From contig JAIELK010000003.1 of NCBI GenBank assembly GCA_019753175.1, positions 94,842-158,841 on the forward strand: a stretch of 64,000 nt of DNA, given 5' to 3'. Below, piece by piece: positions 32,045 through 40,529 of the stretch. Positions within the stretch are counted from its first letter, which is position 1; the number at the start of each line of letters is the position of its first letter. The translations under genes were made by a program, and so were the position numbers. The notes beneath the pieces were generated by a model. The model worked only from the letters and a program-made list of their open reading frames with translations, was not told the DNA's origin and did not search any database. Origin of the DNA: Hyphomonadaceae bacterium. Its GTDB lineage: Bacteria; Pseudomonadota; Alphaproteobacteria; Caulobacterales; Aquidulcibacteraceae.

Positions 32045-35000
32045 GGCGCACAGTCGGCGCCGCGCTTCCCGGCGCGCTTGGCCGCATTGGCGCGGCGGTG
32101 TTGAGCGCGGGCGGCGCCGCGCTCGGGCGCTCCATCGATCAGCGCTTGTTCGGAACGACGGCGGCGTACGAAGGTCCGCGCTTTACCGATCTGCACATGC
32201 AAGCATCGAGCGAAGGCGCGTCGATCCCGGCCCTGTTCGGCAGCACGCGCTTGGCGGGGCAAGTGATCTGGACGGCGCGCTTCAAGGAAAAGAAGAAAAC
32301 GCAGGACGTCGGCGGCGGCAAGGGCGGCCCGCGCGCCACCACCACGACATACACGTATTCGCTCTCGTTTGCGGTCGGCCTTTGTGAAGGCGAGATCACG
32401 CGCCTCGGCCGAGTCTGGGCCAATGGTCAGGCGCTCGATCTCAGCACCGTGAACTGGCGCTTGCACACGGGGGGCGAGACTCAAGCGCCCGATCCGCTGA
32501 TCGAAGCGATCGAAGGCGCCGCCAACGCGCCGGCTTATCGCGGGCTCGCTTACGTGGTGTTTGAGGATCTGCCGCTCGAGGAGTTTGGAAACACAATTCC
32601 GCAGCTCTCGTTCGAAGTGATCCGCGCCGCGCCGCCGGCAACGCCAGGCCCGCGCTTCGAGGATCGCGTCAAAGCGCTTTGCGTCATCCCTGGCGCGGGC
32701 GAGTTCGTGTACGAAACCGCGCCGATCTTCCGCCTGTTAGGGCCAGGGCGCGAGACCCCCGAGAACGTGCAGTCCGAGCGCAACAGAGCCAATTTGCTGG
32801 TGTCGCTCGATCAGCTGAAAGCCGACTTCCCAAGCTGCGACACGATCGTGCTCGTGGCGTCTTGGTTCGGGGATGATCTGCGATGCGGCTCGTGTGCGAT
32901 TAAACCGGGCGTCGAGGTCGCAGCGAAGGAAACCAAGCCTGTGTTGTGGCGTGCGGGCGGGGTCGCGCGCGGCGGCGCGCGGCTCATCAGCCAGCATGAT
33001 GGCGCACCGGCGTTCGGCGGCACGCCGAGCGACCGCAGCGTCAAGAACGCCATCGCCGAACTGAAGGCGCGCGGCTTCAAGGTCTGGCTGTACCCGTTCT
33101 TACTGATGGACGTGCCCGCGACGAACGCGCTGCCCGATCCGTACGGCGGTATAGCGCAGGCGGCGTATCCGTGGCGTGGCCGCATTTCGCTGCACCCAGC
33201 GGCGGGGCGGCCAGGCACGCCGGACAAGACGAGCGCGGCGGCAGCGCAAGTCACTGCGTTTTTCGGCGCAGCAGCGCCTGCGCATTTCGGCGCCAGCGAC
33301 GGCGTGCCCACATACGCGGGGCCGAGCGAGTGGTCGTACCGTCGCTTTATTTTGCACTACGCTAAGCTGGCTTCGCTTGCGGGCGGCGTCGACGCCTTCA
33401 TCGTCGGTTCGGAGTTGCGCGCGCTGACGACGGCGCGTGATGGCGCTTCGAGCTATCCGGCGGTGTCGGCGCTGAAGACACTGGCCGCCGATGTGCGCGC
33501 CATGCTCGGCGCGGCGACGAAGCTCACCTATGCCGCGGATTGGTCTGAGTATGGCGGCCACCAACCGCAAGACGGTACGGGCGATGTGCACTTCCACCTC
33601 GATCCGTTGTGGAGCGACGCCAACATCGACGCTGTCGGCATCGACTGGTATCCCCCGCTCAGCGACTGGCGTGACGGCGCCGGTCACCTCGATGCAGGTC
33701 TGGCGCGCGACATCTATGAGCCCGTCTATCTGCGTGGACGCATCGAAGCCGGCGAAAACTACGACTGGTATTATGCAAGCGCGGCGCACCGCGCATCGCA
33801 GACGCGCGTGGCGATTACCGATGGCGCTCACAATGAACCCTGGATCTATCGCGCCAAGGACGTCCGCAATTTCTGGGCGCGCCAGCACTTCAATCGGCCG
33901 GGCGGCGTGCGCGCCGCGACGCCGACCGCCTGGGTTCCGCAATCGAAGCCGGTCTGGTTCGTGGAGTTGGGTTGCCCCGCCGTCGATAAGGGCGCCAACG
34001 CCCCCAACCTCTTCAACGACGGCAAGAGCAGCGAAAGCGCGCTGCCGCCGTTCTCGTCCGGGGCGCGCGACGACCTGATCCAACGCCGCACGCTCGATGC
34101 GTATCTCACCTATTGGTCGGGCGCCGCCAATCCGATCTCGACGCTGACTGCCAAGCCAATGATCGAGCACATCGCATTGTGGGCGTGGGATGCGCGGCCT
34201 TTTCCGGCGTTCCCGGCGCAACGCTCGATCTGGGCCGATGGCGGCGCTTGGCGGCTCGGACATTGGCTCAACGGCCGCGCCGGGCTGTCGGAATTGAGCG
34301 ACGTGGTGACCGCGCTCTGCGTGCGCGGCGGCGTGCGCCAGGTCGACGCGTCATCGCTGCGCGGGGCGGTGAGCGGCGTCATCGTCGATTCGCCAGCGAG
34401 TGTGCGCGCGGCGCTTGAGCCGCTGATGGCGGCGTATGATTTCACGGCGGCGGAACGGGCGGGCGTCATCCATTTCGAGCACGGCGCACCGCAGGCGGCG
34501 CTGACTTTGGCGTCGACAGACTTCGCGGAGCGCACCGCCGGCGAACGCTATGCCGAGCGCAGCGACGCCGCCGAGTGGCCGATCGAAGCGCGTGTTCGCT
34601 TTATCGACGCAGCGCGCGATTATCTGATCGCGAGCGTGAGCGCGCGCCGGCGTGATCGCGCCGAAGGCGGTGTAGTCACGATCGACGCGCCGCTTGTGCT
34701 CGAGGCAAACGCGGCCGAAGCGATCGCCGAGCGCGCGCTCGGCGCCGCCCGCGCCGAAGCAGAGACGCTGCAGATTGAGCTTGGCCCGGGGCACCTTGCT
34801 CTCGAACCCGGCGACGTCATCGCGCTCGCCGGCGTCGCCGACACGTTCGAGATCGTGCGCATCGAAGATATGGAAACGCGGCGGGTGGCGTTGCGCCGCG
34901 TACGGATGACCGCGCGGAGTTCGGCCAGCCTTGCCGAACCGTCCGCGCCTGCCCTGCCCACGCCAGCGCCGACGCCAGCCGTATCGCTGCTCGATCTGCC

Positions 35001-35898
35001 GCCGCTGCCCAATGCCGAGGACGACGATCGACCGCTGGCGGCGGTTTCCGCGACGCCGTGGAGGGGCGCGCACGCGCTCTATTGTGGGTGGCCGGGCGGC
35101 GAACGCACGAGCGTCACCGATGCGGCGACGATGGGCGAACTCACCTGGGCGCTGTGGCCGGGATCGGTCGATCGCTGGGATGAAGGCAATCGCTTTCGCA
35201 TCCGCCTCTATGGCGGCGCTCCGTCGAGCGCGTCGGAGGTCGCCGTGCTTAATGGCGCAAACGTCTTCGCTATCGAGAGCAGTGCGGGCGAATGGGAAAT
35301 CGTGCAGGCGCGGAATTGCACGCTCGTGGCGCCCAACGAATACGAGCTGTCCGGCCTGTTGCGCGGACGTCTCGGCTCGGCGCACGCCATGCGCGTTCCG
35401 CATCCGGCCGGGGCGCGCATCGTGCAACTGGAGGCAACCCTCGCGCGGGTAAATATCGCGCCGCACGAATGGGGCGAGGCGCTGAGTTTTGTCGCGCCGC
35501 CGGCTGGCGCTCCGCCGGAAGACTCGCGCGCGCACACGTTCACGGTGACGTTGAAGCGCGTGGCGCTGCGGCCCTGGGCGCCGGCGCATCTACGGGCGAG
35601 GCGAGGCGCGAACGGCGATATTGACGTCAGCTGGGTGCGCTGCGCCCGCATCGGCGGTGACGCGTGGGGCGCGGCCGAGCCTCCCCTCGGTGCGTCGACT
35701 GAGGCTTACAAGCTCGTCGTGCTCAACGGCGCTGCGCCTGTCCGGACCGTAATCGTTTCCGCGCCGGCCTACCTCTATTCGGTAGTGGAACAGACTGCAG
35801 ACTTTGGCGTCATTCCTTCGTCGTTGCGCTTTCGGGTGATGCAAATCGGGGATGGAGGCGCCGAAGGCTTGAATACCGAGTCCGCCTTCACGTTATAG
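32017..35898 (+). CDS. GTA gp15, large tail tip/host-contact protein
   Basis: The 1293-residue protein matches RcGTA gp15 in size and position. The N-terminal part (1-120) has Gly/Ala-rich amphipathic helices and a KEKKKTQDVGGGKGGPRA stretch. Residues about 400-760 look like the GTA TIM-barrel domain (TYAADWSEYGGHQPQD, NIDAVGIDWYPPLSDWRDG, KPVWFVELGCPAVDKGANAP). A Phage-tail_3-like domain and fibronectin-like strands follow. It forms the baseplate trunk contacting the recipient. ATG 32017 is chosen over an upstream codon lying deep inside gp14. Confidence 0.92.
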   Translation: MAELVLSTIGRTVGAALPGALGRIGAAVLSAGGAALGRSIDQRLFGTTAAYEGPRFTDLHMQASSEGASIPALFGSTRLAGQVIWTARFKEKKKTQDVGGGKGGPRATTTTYTYSLSFAVGLCEGEITRLGRVWANGQALDLSTVNWRLHTGGETQAPDPLIEAIEGAANAPAYRGLAYVVFEDLPLEEFGNTIPQLSFEVIRAAPPATPGPRFEDRVKALCVIPGAGEFVYETAPIFRLLGPGRETPENVQSERNRANLLVSLDQLKADFPSCDTIVLVASWFGDDLRCGSCAIKPGVEVAAKETKPVLWRAGGVARGGARLISQHDGAPAFGGTPSDRSVKNAIAELKARGFKVWLYPFLLMDVPATNALPDPYGGIAQAAYPWRGRISLHPAAGRPGTPDKTSAAAAQVTAFFGAAAPAHFGASDGVPTYAGPSEWSYRRFILHYAKLASLAGGVDAFIVGSELRALTTARDGASSYPAVSALKTLAADVRAMLGAATKLTYAADWSEYGGHQPQDGTGDVHFHLDPLWSDANIDAVGIDWYPPLSDWRDGAGHLDAGLARDIYEPVYLRGRIEAGENYDWYYASAAHRASQTRVAITDGAHNEPWIYRAKDVRNFWARQHFNRPGGVRAATPTAWVPQSKPVWFVELGCPAVDKGANAPNLFNDGKSSESALPPFSSGARDDLIQRRTLDAYLTYWSGAANPISTLTAKPMIEHIALWAWDARPFPAFPAQRSIWADGGAWRLGHWLNGRAGLSELSDVVTALCVRGGVRQVDASSLRGAVSGVIVDSPASVRAALEPLMAAYDFTAAERAGVIHFEHGAPQAALTLASTDFAERTAGERYAERSDAAEWPIEARVRFIDAARDYLIASVSARRRDRAEGGVVTIDAPLVLEANAAEAIAERALGAARAEAETLQIELGPGHLALEPGDVIALAGVADTFEIVRIEDMETRRVALRRVRMTARSSASLAEPSAPALPTPAPTPAVSLLDLPPLPNAEDDDRPLAAVSATPWRGAHALYCGWPGGERTSVTDAATMGELTWALWPGSVDRWDEGNRFRIRLYGGAPSSASEVAVLNGANVFAIESSAGEWEIVQARNCTLVAPNEYELSGLLRGRLGSAHAMRVPHPAGARIVQLEATLARVNIAPHEWGEALSFVAPPAGAPPEDSRAHTFTVTLKRVALRPWAPAHLRARRGANGDIDVSWVRCARIGGDAWGAAEPPLGASTEAYKLVVLNGAAPVRTVIVSAPAYLYSVVEQTADFGVIPSSLRFRVMQIGDGGAEGLNTESAFTL

Positions 35899-35961
35899 TG
35901 GGTATGGCGCACGATTCTGCGGCGCCCTTGTCGGCCTGCGGGCGGGAGCTAGTCTAGCGCT

Positions 35962-36861
35962 GTGAGTTTGGATCCCTATGCCGCTCTGGGCGTCGCGCGC
36001 TCGGCCACCGCCGAGGAGATTCGCCGCGCTTACCGGAAGTTGGCGAAAGAGCTCCATCCCGATGTCAGACCTGGCGACAAACAGGCCGAGGAGCGCTTCA
36101 AGCGGGCTACCGCGGCATTCAATCTGTTGTCGGAGCCGACGACCAAAGCGCGTTTCGATCGCGGCGAGATCGACGCGGACGGCAATGAGCGGATGGCCTA
36201 CGGCGGGGCGCGGGCGCGGCAAGGGCAACGCGCCTATGCGGGCGCGGGGCCGGGCGCCGGCGAGCCGTTCGACATTGGCGACATATTCTCCGACCTGTTC
36301 GGCGGAGGCGGCGGCATGGGTGGCGCGCGCGGCTATGCGCGCATGCGGGGCCGCGACATCCGCTTTTCGCTCGAAATCGAGTTCCTCGACGCGGTGAATG
36401 GCGCACGGCGGCGGGTTTCGCTGGCCGAAGGCCGCACGCTCGACGTCGCCATCCCGCCGGGCGTGGAGTCGGGGCAGGTGCTGCGCCTGAAGGGTCAGGG
36501 CGGACCTGGGCTGCAGGGCGGGCCGGCCGGCGATGCGCTCGTCGAGCTCAACGTTCGGCCACACCCATCGTTTAGGCGCGAGGGGCAAGACATCCACGTG
36601 GATCTGGCGGTTTCGCTGGTCGAGGCGGTGGAGGGCGGCAAGGTGCAGGCGCCAACGCCAACAGGGCCTGTGACCCTCACCATTCCGCCAGGGTCTAACT
36701 CCGGCAAGGTGCTGCGTCTAAAGGGCAAGGGCGTCGCCGGCCAAGGCGACCAGTTCGTTCGCCTGCAGGTGATGCTGCCCGAGATCCCGGACGAGGAATT
36801 GAAGAAATTCCTCAAGAAATGGCCGAAGCGCGACTACACTCCGCCCCGTCAGAGCGGTTAA
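35962..36861 (+). CDS. DnaJ-like co-chaperone (CbpA type, no zinc finger)
   Basis: This 299-residue protein has an N-terminal J domain with the HPD motif (LHPDVRPGDKQAEERFKRA), a Gly-rich linker (FSDLFGGGGGMGGARGYARM) and the two C-terminal beta-sandwich substrate-binding domains (RLKGQGGPGLQGGPAGD, LRLKGKGVAGQGDQFVRL). The Cys-rich zinc finger of DnaJ is absent, as in CbpA. It stimulates DnaK ATPase and delivers clients in the cytoplasm. The start is GTG 35962. It follows the GTA cluster after 63 bases but is an ordinary housekeeping gene. Confidence 0.9.
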   Translation: MSLDPYAALGVARSATAEEIRRAYRKLAKELHPDVRPGDKQAEERFKRATAAFNLLSEPTTKARFDRGEIDADGNERMAYGGARARQGQRAYAGAGPGAGEPFDIGDIFSDLFGGGGGMGGARGYARMRGRDIRFSLEIEFLDAVNGARRRVSLAEGRTLDVAIPPGVESGQVLRLKGQGGPGLQGGPAGDALVELNVRPHPSFRREGQDIHVDLAVSLVEAVEGGKVQAPTPTGPVTLTIPPGSNSGKVLRLKGKGVAGQGDQFVRLQVMLPEIPDEELKKFLKKWPKRDYTPPRQSG

Positions 36862-36921
36862 CCGATTACGGATGACCTGTTCAGCGCCGGTTCACGGCGA
36901 GGCGTCTAAGAGATCCGCGTC

Positions 36922-37218
36922 ATGTGGGCCAAGTCTCTCCTCCTTGCGTGCGCGTTGATATGCGCCGCCAGTCCAGCCGCGGCAGGACCCGTTCTGACGC
37001 CAACGCAATGGATCATGCCGGTGCAGGATCGCGGCGAGGATCGACCGCGGCAACGCGAACTGCGCTCGCTGCCCGAGATCGTCGACATGCTGCGCTCCCG
37101 CCATGGCGGGGAACTGATCAACGCACGGCTTGAGGGCGGCGACCGCCCCGTCTATCTGATCCGCTGGCGGATGCCGGACGGGCAGGTGCGCGACTTCACA
37201 GTCGACGCCAGCCGCTGA
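36922..37218 (+). CDS. secreted PepSY-like protein
   Basis: The 98-residue protein has a signal peptide (MWAKSLLLACALICAASPAAA). A single PepSY-like unit follows: SLPEIVDMLRSRHGGELINA then YLIRWRMPDGQVRDFTVDA. Such proteins are often encoded immediately upstream of PhoP/PhoQ-type two-component genes, as here (12-base gap to the regulator). It may modulate the sensor or a protease in the periplasm; this is inferred from position only. Confidence 0.7.
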   Translation: MWAKSLLLACALICAASPAAAGPVLTPTQWIMPVQDRGEDRPRQRELRSLPEIVDMLRSRHGGELINARLEGGDRPVYLIRWRMPDGQVRDFTVDASR

Positions 37219-37230
37219 GGAAGAACATTC

Positions 37231-37902
37231 ATGCGCGTGCTGGTGGTTGAGGACGACAAGAACCTGCGTGACCAACTTGCGTCCGCCCTGGGGGATGCGG
37301 GCTACACGGTGGACACTGCCGACAATGGCGAGGACGGCCAGTTCCTCGGCGAAACTGAGCCCTACGATCTGGCCATCCTCGACCTCGGCCTGCCGAAGGT
37401 CGACGGCCTCAGCGTGCTGAAGGCGTGGCGCAAGGAAGGGCGCACCATGCCGGTGCTGATCCTGTCGGCGCGCGACCGCTGGAGCGAGAAGGTCGAGGGG
37501 CTCGACCTCGGCGCCAACGATTATGTCACCAAGCCATTCCACATGGCCGAGCTGCTGGCGCGCGTCCGCGCCAATGTGCGCCGCCAGACCGATCACCGTT
37601 CATCGATGCTGGAAGTGGGCGACCTTCAGCTCAATTCGGCGACCGGCCAGGTCAGCGTAAACGGCGTGCCGGTGAAGCTGACAGCCTATCAGTATAAAGT
37701 GCTCGACTATCTGATGCACCACGCGGGGCGCATCGTCTCGCGCGCCGAGCTCACCGAGAAGATTTACGCGCAGGATCACGAGCGCGATTCCAATACGATC
37801 GAAGTGTTCATCGGCATCCTGCGCCGCAAGATCGGCACCGATCGCATCATCACCGAAAAGGGCTTGGGCTACCGCCTGATCGATCCGGCGGAGCACAAGT
37901 GA
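37231..37902 (+). CDS. OmpR/PhoP-family response regulator
   Basis: A 223-residue regulator with a receiver domain (acidic pocket VVEDD, phospho-acceptor Asp in AILDLGLP, conserved Lys in TKPFH) and a winged-helix output domain ending in RIITEKGLGYRLID. The GGE-less receiver and QYKVLDYLMHHAGRIVSRAE helix fit the PhoP branch. It is cotranscribed with the kinase that starts inside its stop. The ribosome site GAGGAAG precedes the ATG. Confidence 0.9.
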   Translation: MRVLVVEDDKNLRDQLASALGDAGYTVDTADNGEDGQFLGETEPYDLAILDLGLPKVDGLSVLKAWRKEGRTMPVLILSARDRWSEKVEGLDLGANDYVTKPFHMAELLARVRANVRRQTDHRSSMLEVGDLQLNSATGQVSVNGVPVKLTAYQYKVLDYLMHHAGRIVSRAELTEKIYAQDHERDSNTIEVFIGILRRKIGTDRIITEKGLGYRLIDPAEHK

Positions 37903-39356
37903 TCGACCGCATCGCGGGCGTCGGCGCGCGCTTCCGCGATCTGGTGCGTCGTTCGCTCGCCGCGCGCCTGCTCACGATCGCGCTTGCCAGCATTGTCGGC
38001 CTCGTCGCCGGCGGGGTCATCGCCTACGACCAGTTCAATCGGCAGATGCTGCGCCTGCTGATCGATCCGGAACTGTCGGCCGTCACCGACAATCTGCTCG
38101 GCAACGCCATGCCCGGCCTCGCCGGCGAAGTGGCGCTGCGCGACGTGCCCTACGATCCCCGCTACACGCAGCCGCTGAGCGGCCGCTACTATCAGATCGC
38201 GCGCATTGGCGATGACGGCGTCCTCGCCGTTCAGTTTCGTTCGCCGTCCTTGTTCGGCGCCGATCTTGCCCTGAGCGAGGAGCTGCGTTCGCAGCTGACC
38301 GCGCCAGACGCGACGCTCGCCGCTCAGTTCTTCAACGTGACCGGACCCGACGCGGAGCCGCTGCGCCTGATGGCGCGCGTTCAGGAAATCCCCAATCTTG
38401 AGGGGCGTTACCTCTTCCTCGTCGGCGTCGATCCGCGCGCGGTGTTGGCGCCAGCAGCGGCACTGGTGGGGCTCGCGTTTGCGTTGTTTGTGGCGTTTTG
38501 CGCAATCATGGTGGCGGCCGCCAGCGCCTTGCAGGTGCGGATCGGGCTCGAGCCGCTGCGCGATCTGCGTCGCGACATCGCCAGTGTGCGGCGGGGCGAT
38601 CTGGAGAAACTCGCCGACGTCTATCCCGCGGAATTGCAGCCTGTGGCTGAGGAACTCAACGCGCTCGTCAACCACAATCGCGAAGTCGTCGAACGCGCGC
38701 GCCGCCATGTCGGCAACCTTGCGCACGCCCTCAAGACGCCGATTGCCGTGCTAAAGAACGCGGCCAATCACGAAACCGGCGGTGACGCCGCAATTCTGCG
38801 TCAGTCGGTCGAAGAGATGGAGACCTTTGTCGAGCGCCAGCTCCGTCGCGCCCGTGTCGCCGCGCGCGCGGAAGCCGGCGCGGGTGCGCAGGCGCCGACG
38901 ATCGCCTATCGCACCCCGGTGCTGCGCAATCTCGAAGACCTCATCTTTATGATGGAACAGAAGTACGACACCCAGAAGCCGGTCGATATCGTGCTCGAAT
39001 CCGAAGGCGACGTGACCTTCCGCGGTGAGCGCGAGGACTTGCTGGAAATGGCGTCGAACCTGATCGATAACGCCTGCAAGTACGGCAGGAGCAGCGTCAT
39101 CGTGCGCTTGGTGCGGCCGGCAGCGGAGCCTGCCCTGTTTGAGATCGTGGTGGAGGACGATGGGCCCGGTCTTTCCGACGCCGACATCGCCCGCGCCATG
39201 ACGCGTGGCGCGCGCCTTGACGAAGCCGCCCCCGGCCAGGGCCTCGGTTTGTCGATCCTGCGGGAAACCGTTGATCTCTACGCTGGGGACCTGCTGTTCG
39301 AGCGCAGCGTGCTGGGCGGTTTGAAGGCGCGGCTGCGCCTGCCTGCGACCGACTGA
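37899..39356 (+). CDS. PhoQ-type sensor histidine kinase
   Basis: The 485-residue kinase has two membrane segments (about residues 23-45 and 185-207) flanking a periplasmic domain of about 140 residues. A HAMP-like region follows, then the His box GNLAHALKTPIAVLKN, the N box NLIDNACKYG, and G boxes DDGPGLSD and GQGLGLSIL. The 'LAHALKTP' variant is typical of the PhoQ group. The GTG start overlaps the regulator's stop, so the two form a pair. The signal is unknown. Confidence 0.9.
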   Translation: MIDRIAGVGARFRDLVRRSLAARLLTIALASIVGLVAGGVIAYDQFNRQMLRLLIDPELSAVTDNLLGNAMPGLAGEVALRDVPYDPRYTQPLSGRYYQIARIGDDGVLAVQFRSPSLFGADLALSEELRSQLTAPDATLAAQFFNVTGPDAEPLRLMARVQEIPNLEGRYLFLVGVDPRAVLAPAAALVGLAFALFVAFCAIMVAAASALQVRIGLEPLRDLRRDIASVRRGDLEKLADVYPAELQPVAEELNALVNHNREVVERARRHVGNLAHALKTPIAVLKNAANHETGGDAAILRQSVEEMETFVERQLRRARVAARAEAGAGAQAPTIAYRTPVLRNLEDLIFMMEQKYDTQKPVDIVLESEGDVTFRGEREDLLEMASNLIDNACKYGRSSVIVRLVRPAAEPALFEIVVEDDGPGLSDADIARAMTRGARLDEAAPGQGLGLSILRETVDLYAGDLLFERSVLGGLKARLRLPATD

Positions 39357-39411
39357 GCCTGCGGCGTCGCAGACGATTTGTGCGCCCGGCGAAGCGCGCT
39401 ACTGAGGCTGC

Positions 39412-40092
39412 GTGTGGTCTTCCATTGGCGTGATGGCGGTCGGCTTGGCGATGGTCGGGGCGGCGGCATTCTGGGTGCTGCGCGCGTACCGGCGCGCTGG
39501 CGGCGGCTCAAGCTCGCCCGCGCCCGCGCTGCTCGCATGTGGCGCTGTCGCGGTATTGGGGCTGGTTATCTATCTGATTAACGGGCGCCCGGAATTGCCC
39601 GACGCGCCGTTCGAGGCGAGGCTTGAGGCGCTGAAGCAGCGCGATCCCCGCACCTACACCGCCGATGAAGCGCTTGCCGTGCTGGCTGTCGCTGCGCGCG
39701 AAAACCCAAACGATCCCTATCCACACTTCTACTCGGGGCAATTGCTGCTGGCGCAGGGCCGCGGCGCGGAAGCGGCGCGCGCTTTCGATGCAGCGCTGCG
39801 GCGCGAACCGCGACTGGCCGAGGCGCTGATCGGTCTGGGGCGGGCGATCGTCGCCACCGAGAATGGCGTGATTACGCCGGAGGCGATCGCCACGTTTCGG
39901 CAGGCGGCGACGCTGACCGACGATCCCGCGCCGTGGATATACCAAGCGCTCGCCGCCATGGAGCGTAACGACGACGCTGAAGCGCGCCGCTTGTGGGGCG
40001 AGGCGCTCTCGCGCATGAGCGAGGACGATCCGCGGCGCGAGATGGCGCGGCGGATGGCGAGCGGCGAAGCGATGGCGGAGACTGCACGGTGA
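39412..40092 (+). CDS. ccmI: cytochrome c biogenesis protein CcmI/CycH (TPR)
   Basis: This 226-residue protein has two N-terminal membrane helices joined by a short loop, then tetratricopeptide repeats: PHFYSGQLLLAQGRGAEAAR, FDAALRREPRLAEALIGLGR and APWIYQALAAMERNDDAEAR. This is the CcmI layout with a shortened C-terminus. CcmI holds apocytochrome c for the CcmF/H haem lyase. GTG 39412 is chosen because it precedes the first membrane helix. It overlaps ccmE by four bases, heading ccmI-E-F-H. Confidence 0.82.
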   Translation: MWSSIGVMAVGLAMVGAAAFWVLRAYRRAGGGSSSPAPALLACGAVAVLGLVIYLINGRPELPDAPFEARLEALKQRDPRTYTADEALAVLAVAARENPNDPYPHFYSGQLLLAQGRGAEAARAFDAALRREPRLAEALIGLGRAIVATENGVITPEAIATFRQAATLTDDPAPWIYQALAAMERNDDAEARRLWGEALSRMSEDDPRREMARRMASGEAMAETAR

Positions 40093-40529
40093 GGCGGCGC
40101 GATCAACGATTGCTGATGATTTCCGCCGCCGGCGCGGTGTTGGTGCTGGCGATGACGCTCACTTTCATGGGGCTGCGAGAATCGATCGTGTTTTTCGTGG
40201 CGCCGTCGGAGCTCGCGGAAAAAGCCCAAGCGGGTCAGCGCGTGCGCTTGGGCGGCCTGGTTGTCGAGGGCACCGTACGCCGCGGCGAGGATGGCGCCAT
40301 GCTGTTCGCCGTCACCGACGGCGCCGCGCAAGTCGAAGTCCGCTACGACGGCATTCTTCCAGACCTCTTCCGTGAAGGCCAAGGCATTGTAGCGGAGGGC
40401 AGCTGGCAGCCTGGGCACGCGTTCGAAGCCGAGCGCGTTCTTGCAAAGCACGATGAAACCTACATGCCACGCGAGGTCGCCGAAGCGCTGAAACAGCGCG
40501 GCGAATGGAAAGGCGACGCGCCGCCATGA
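40089..40529 (+). CDS. ccmE: cytochrome c maturation haem chaperone CcmE
   Basis: The 146-residue protein has a basic N-terminus (RRRDQR), one membrane anchor and a beta-barrel periplasmic domain. The haem-attaching His lies in VLAKHDETYMP, matching the invariant CcmE 'LAKHDExYMP' motif. VRLGGLVVEGTVRRGEDG is also typical. It receives haem from CcmC and passes it to CcmF. GTG 40089 overlaps the ccmI stop; the stop overlaps ccmF. Confidence 0.93.
   Translation: MRRRDQRLLMISAAGAVLVLAMTLTFMGLRESIVFFVAPSELAEKAQAGQRVRLGGLVVEGTVRRGEDGAMLFAVTDGAAQVEVRYDGILPDLFREGQGIVAEGSWQPGHAFEAERVLAKHDETYMPREVAEALKQRGEWKGDAPP

Noticed and set aside
33100..35589. Long minus-strand open frames opposite gp15
   Set aside because: Composition is dominated by Arg, Ala and Gly with no recognisable motif; they are shadows of the high-G+C gp15 gene.
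22871..35898. Interpretation as an ordinary prophage
   Set aside because: No integrase, repressor, replication, lysis or tail fibre gene and no att repeats; order and content match GTAs gene for gene.
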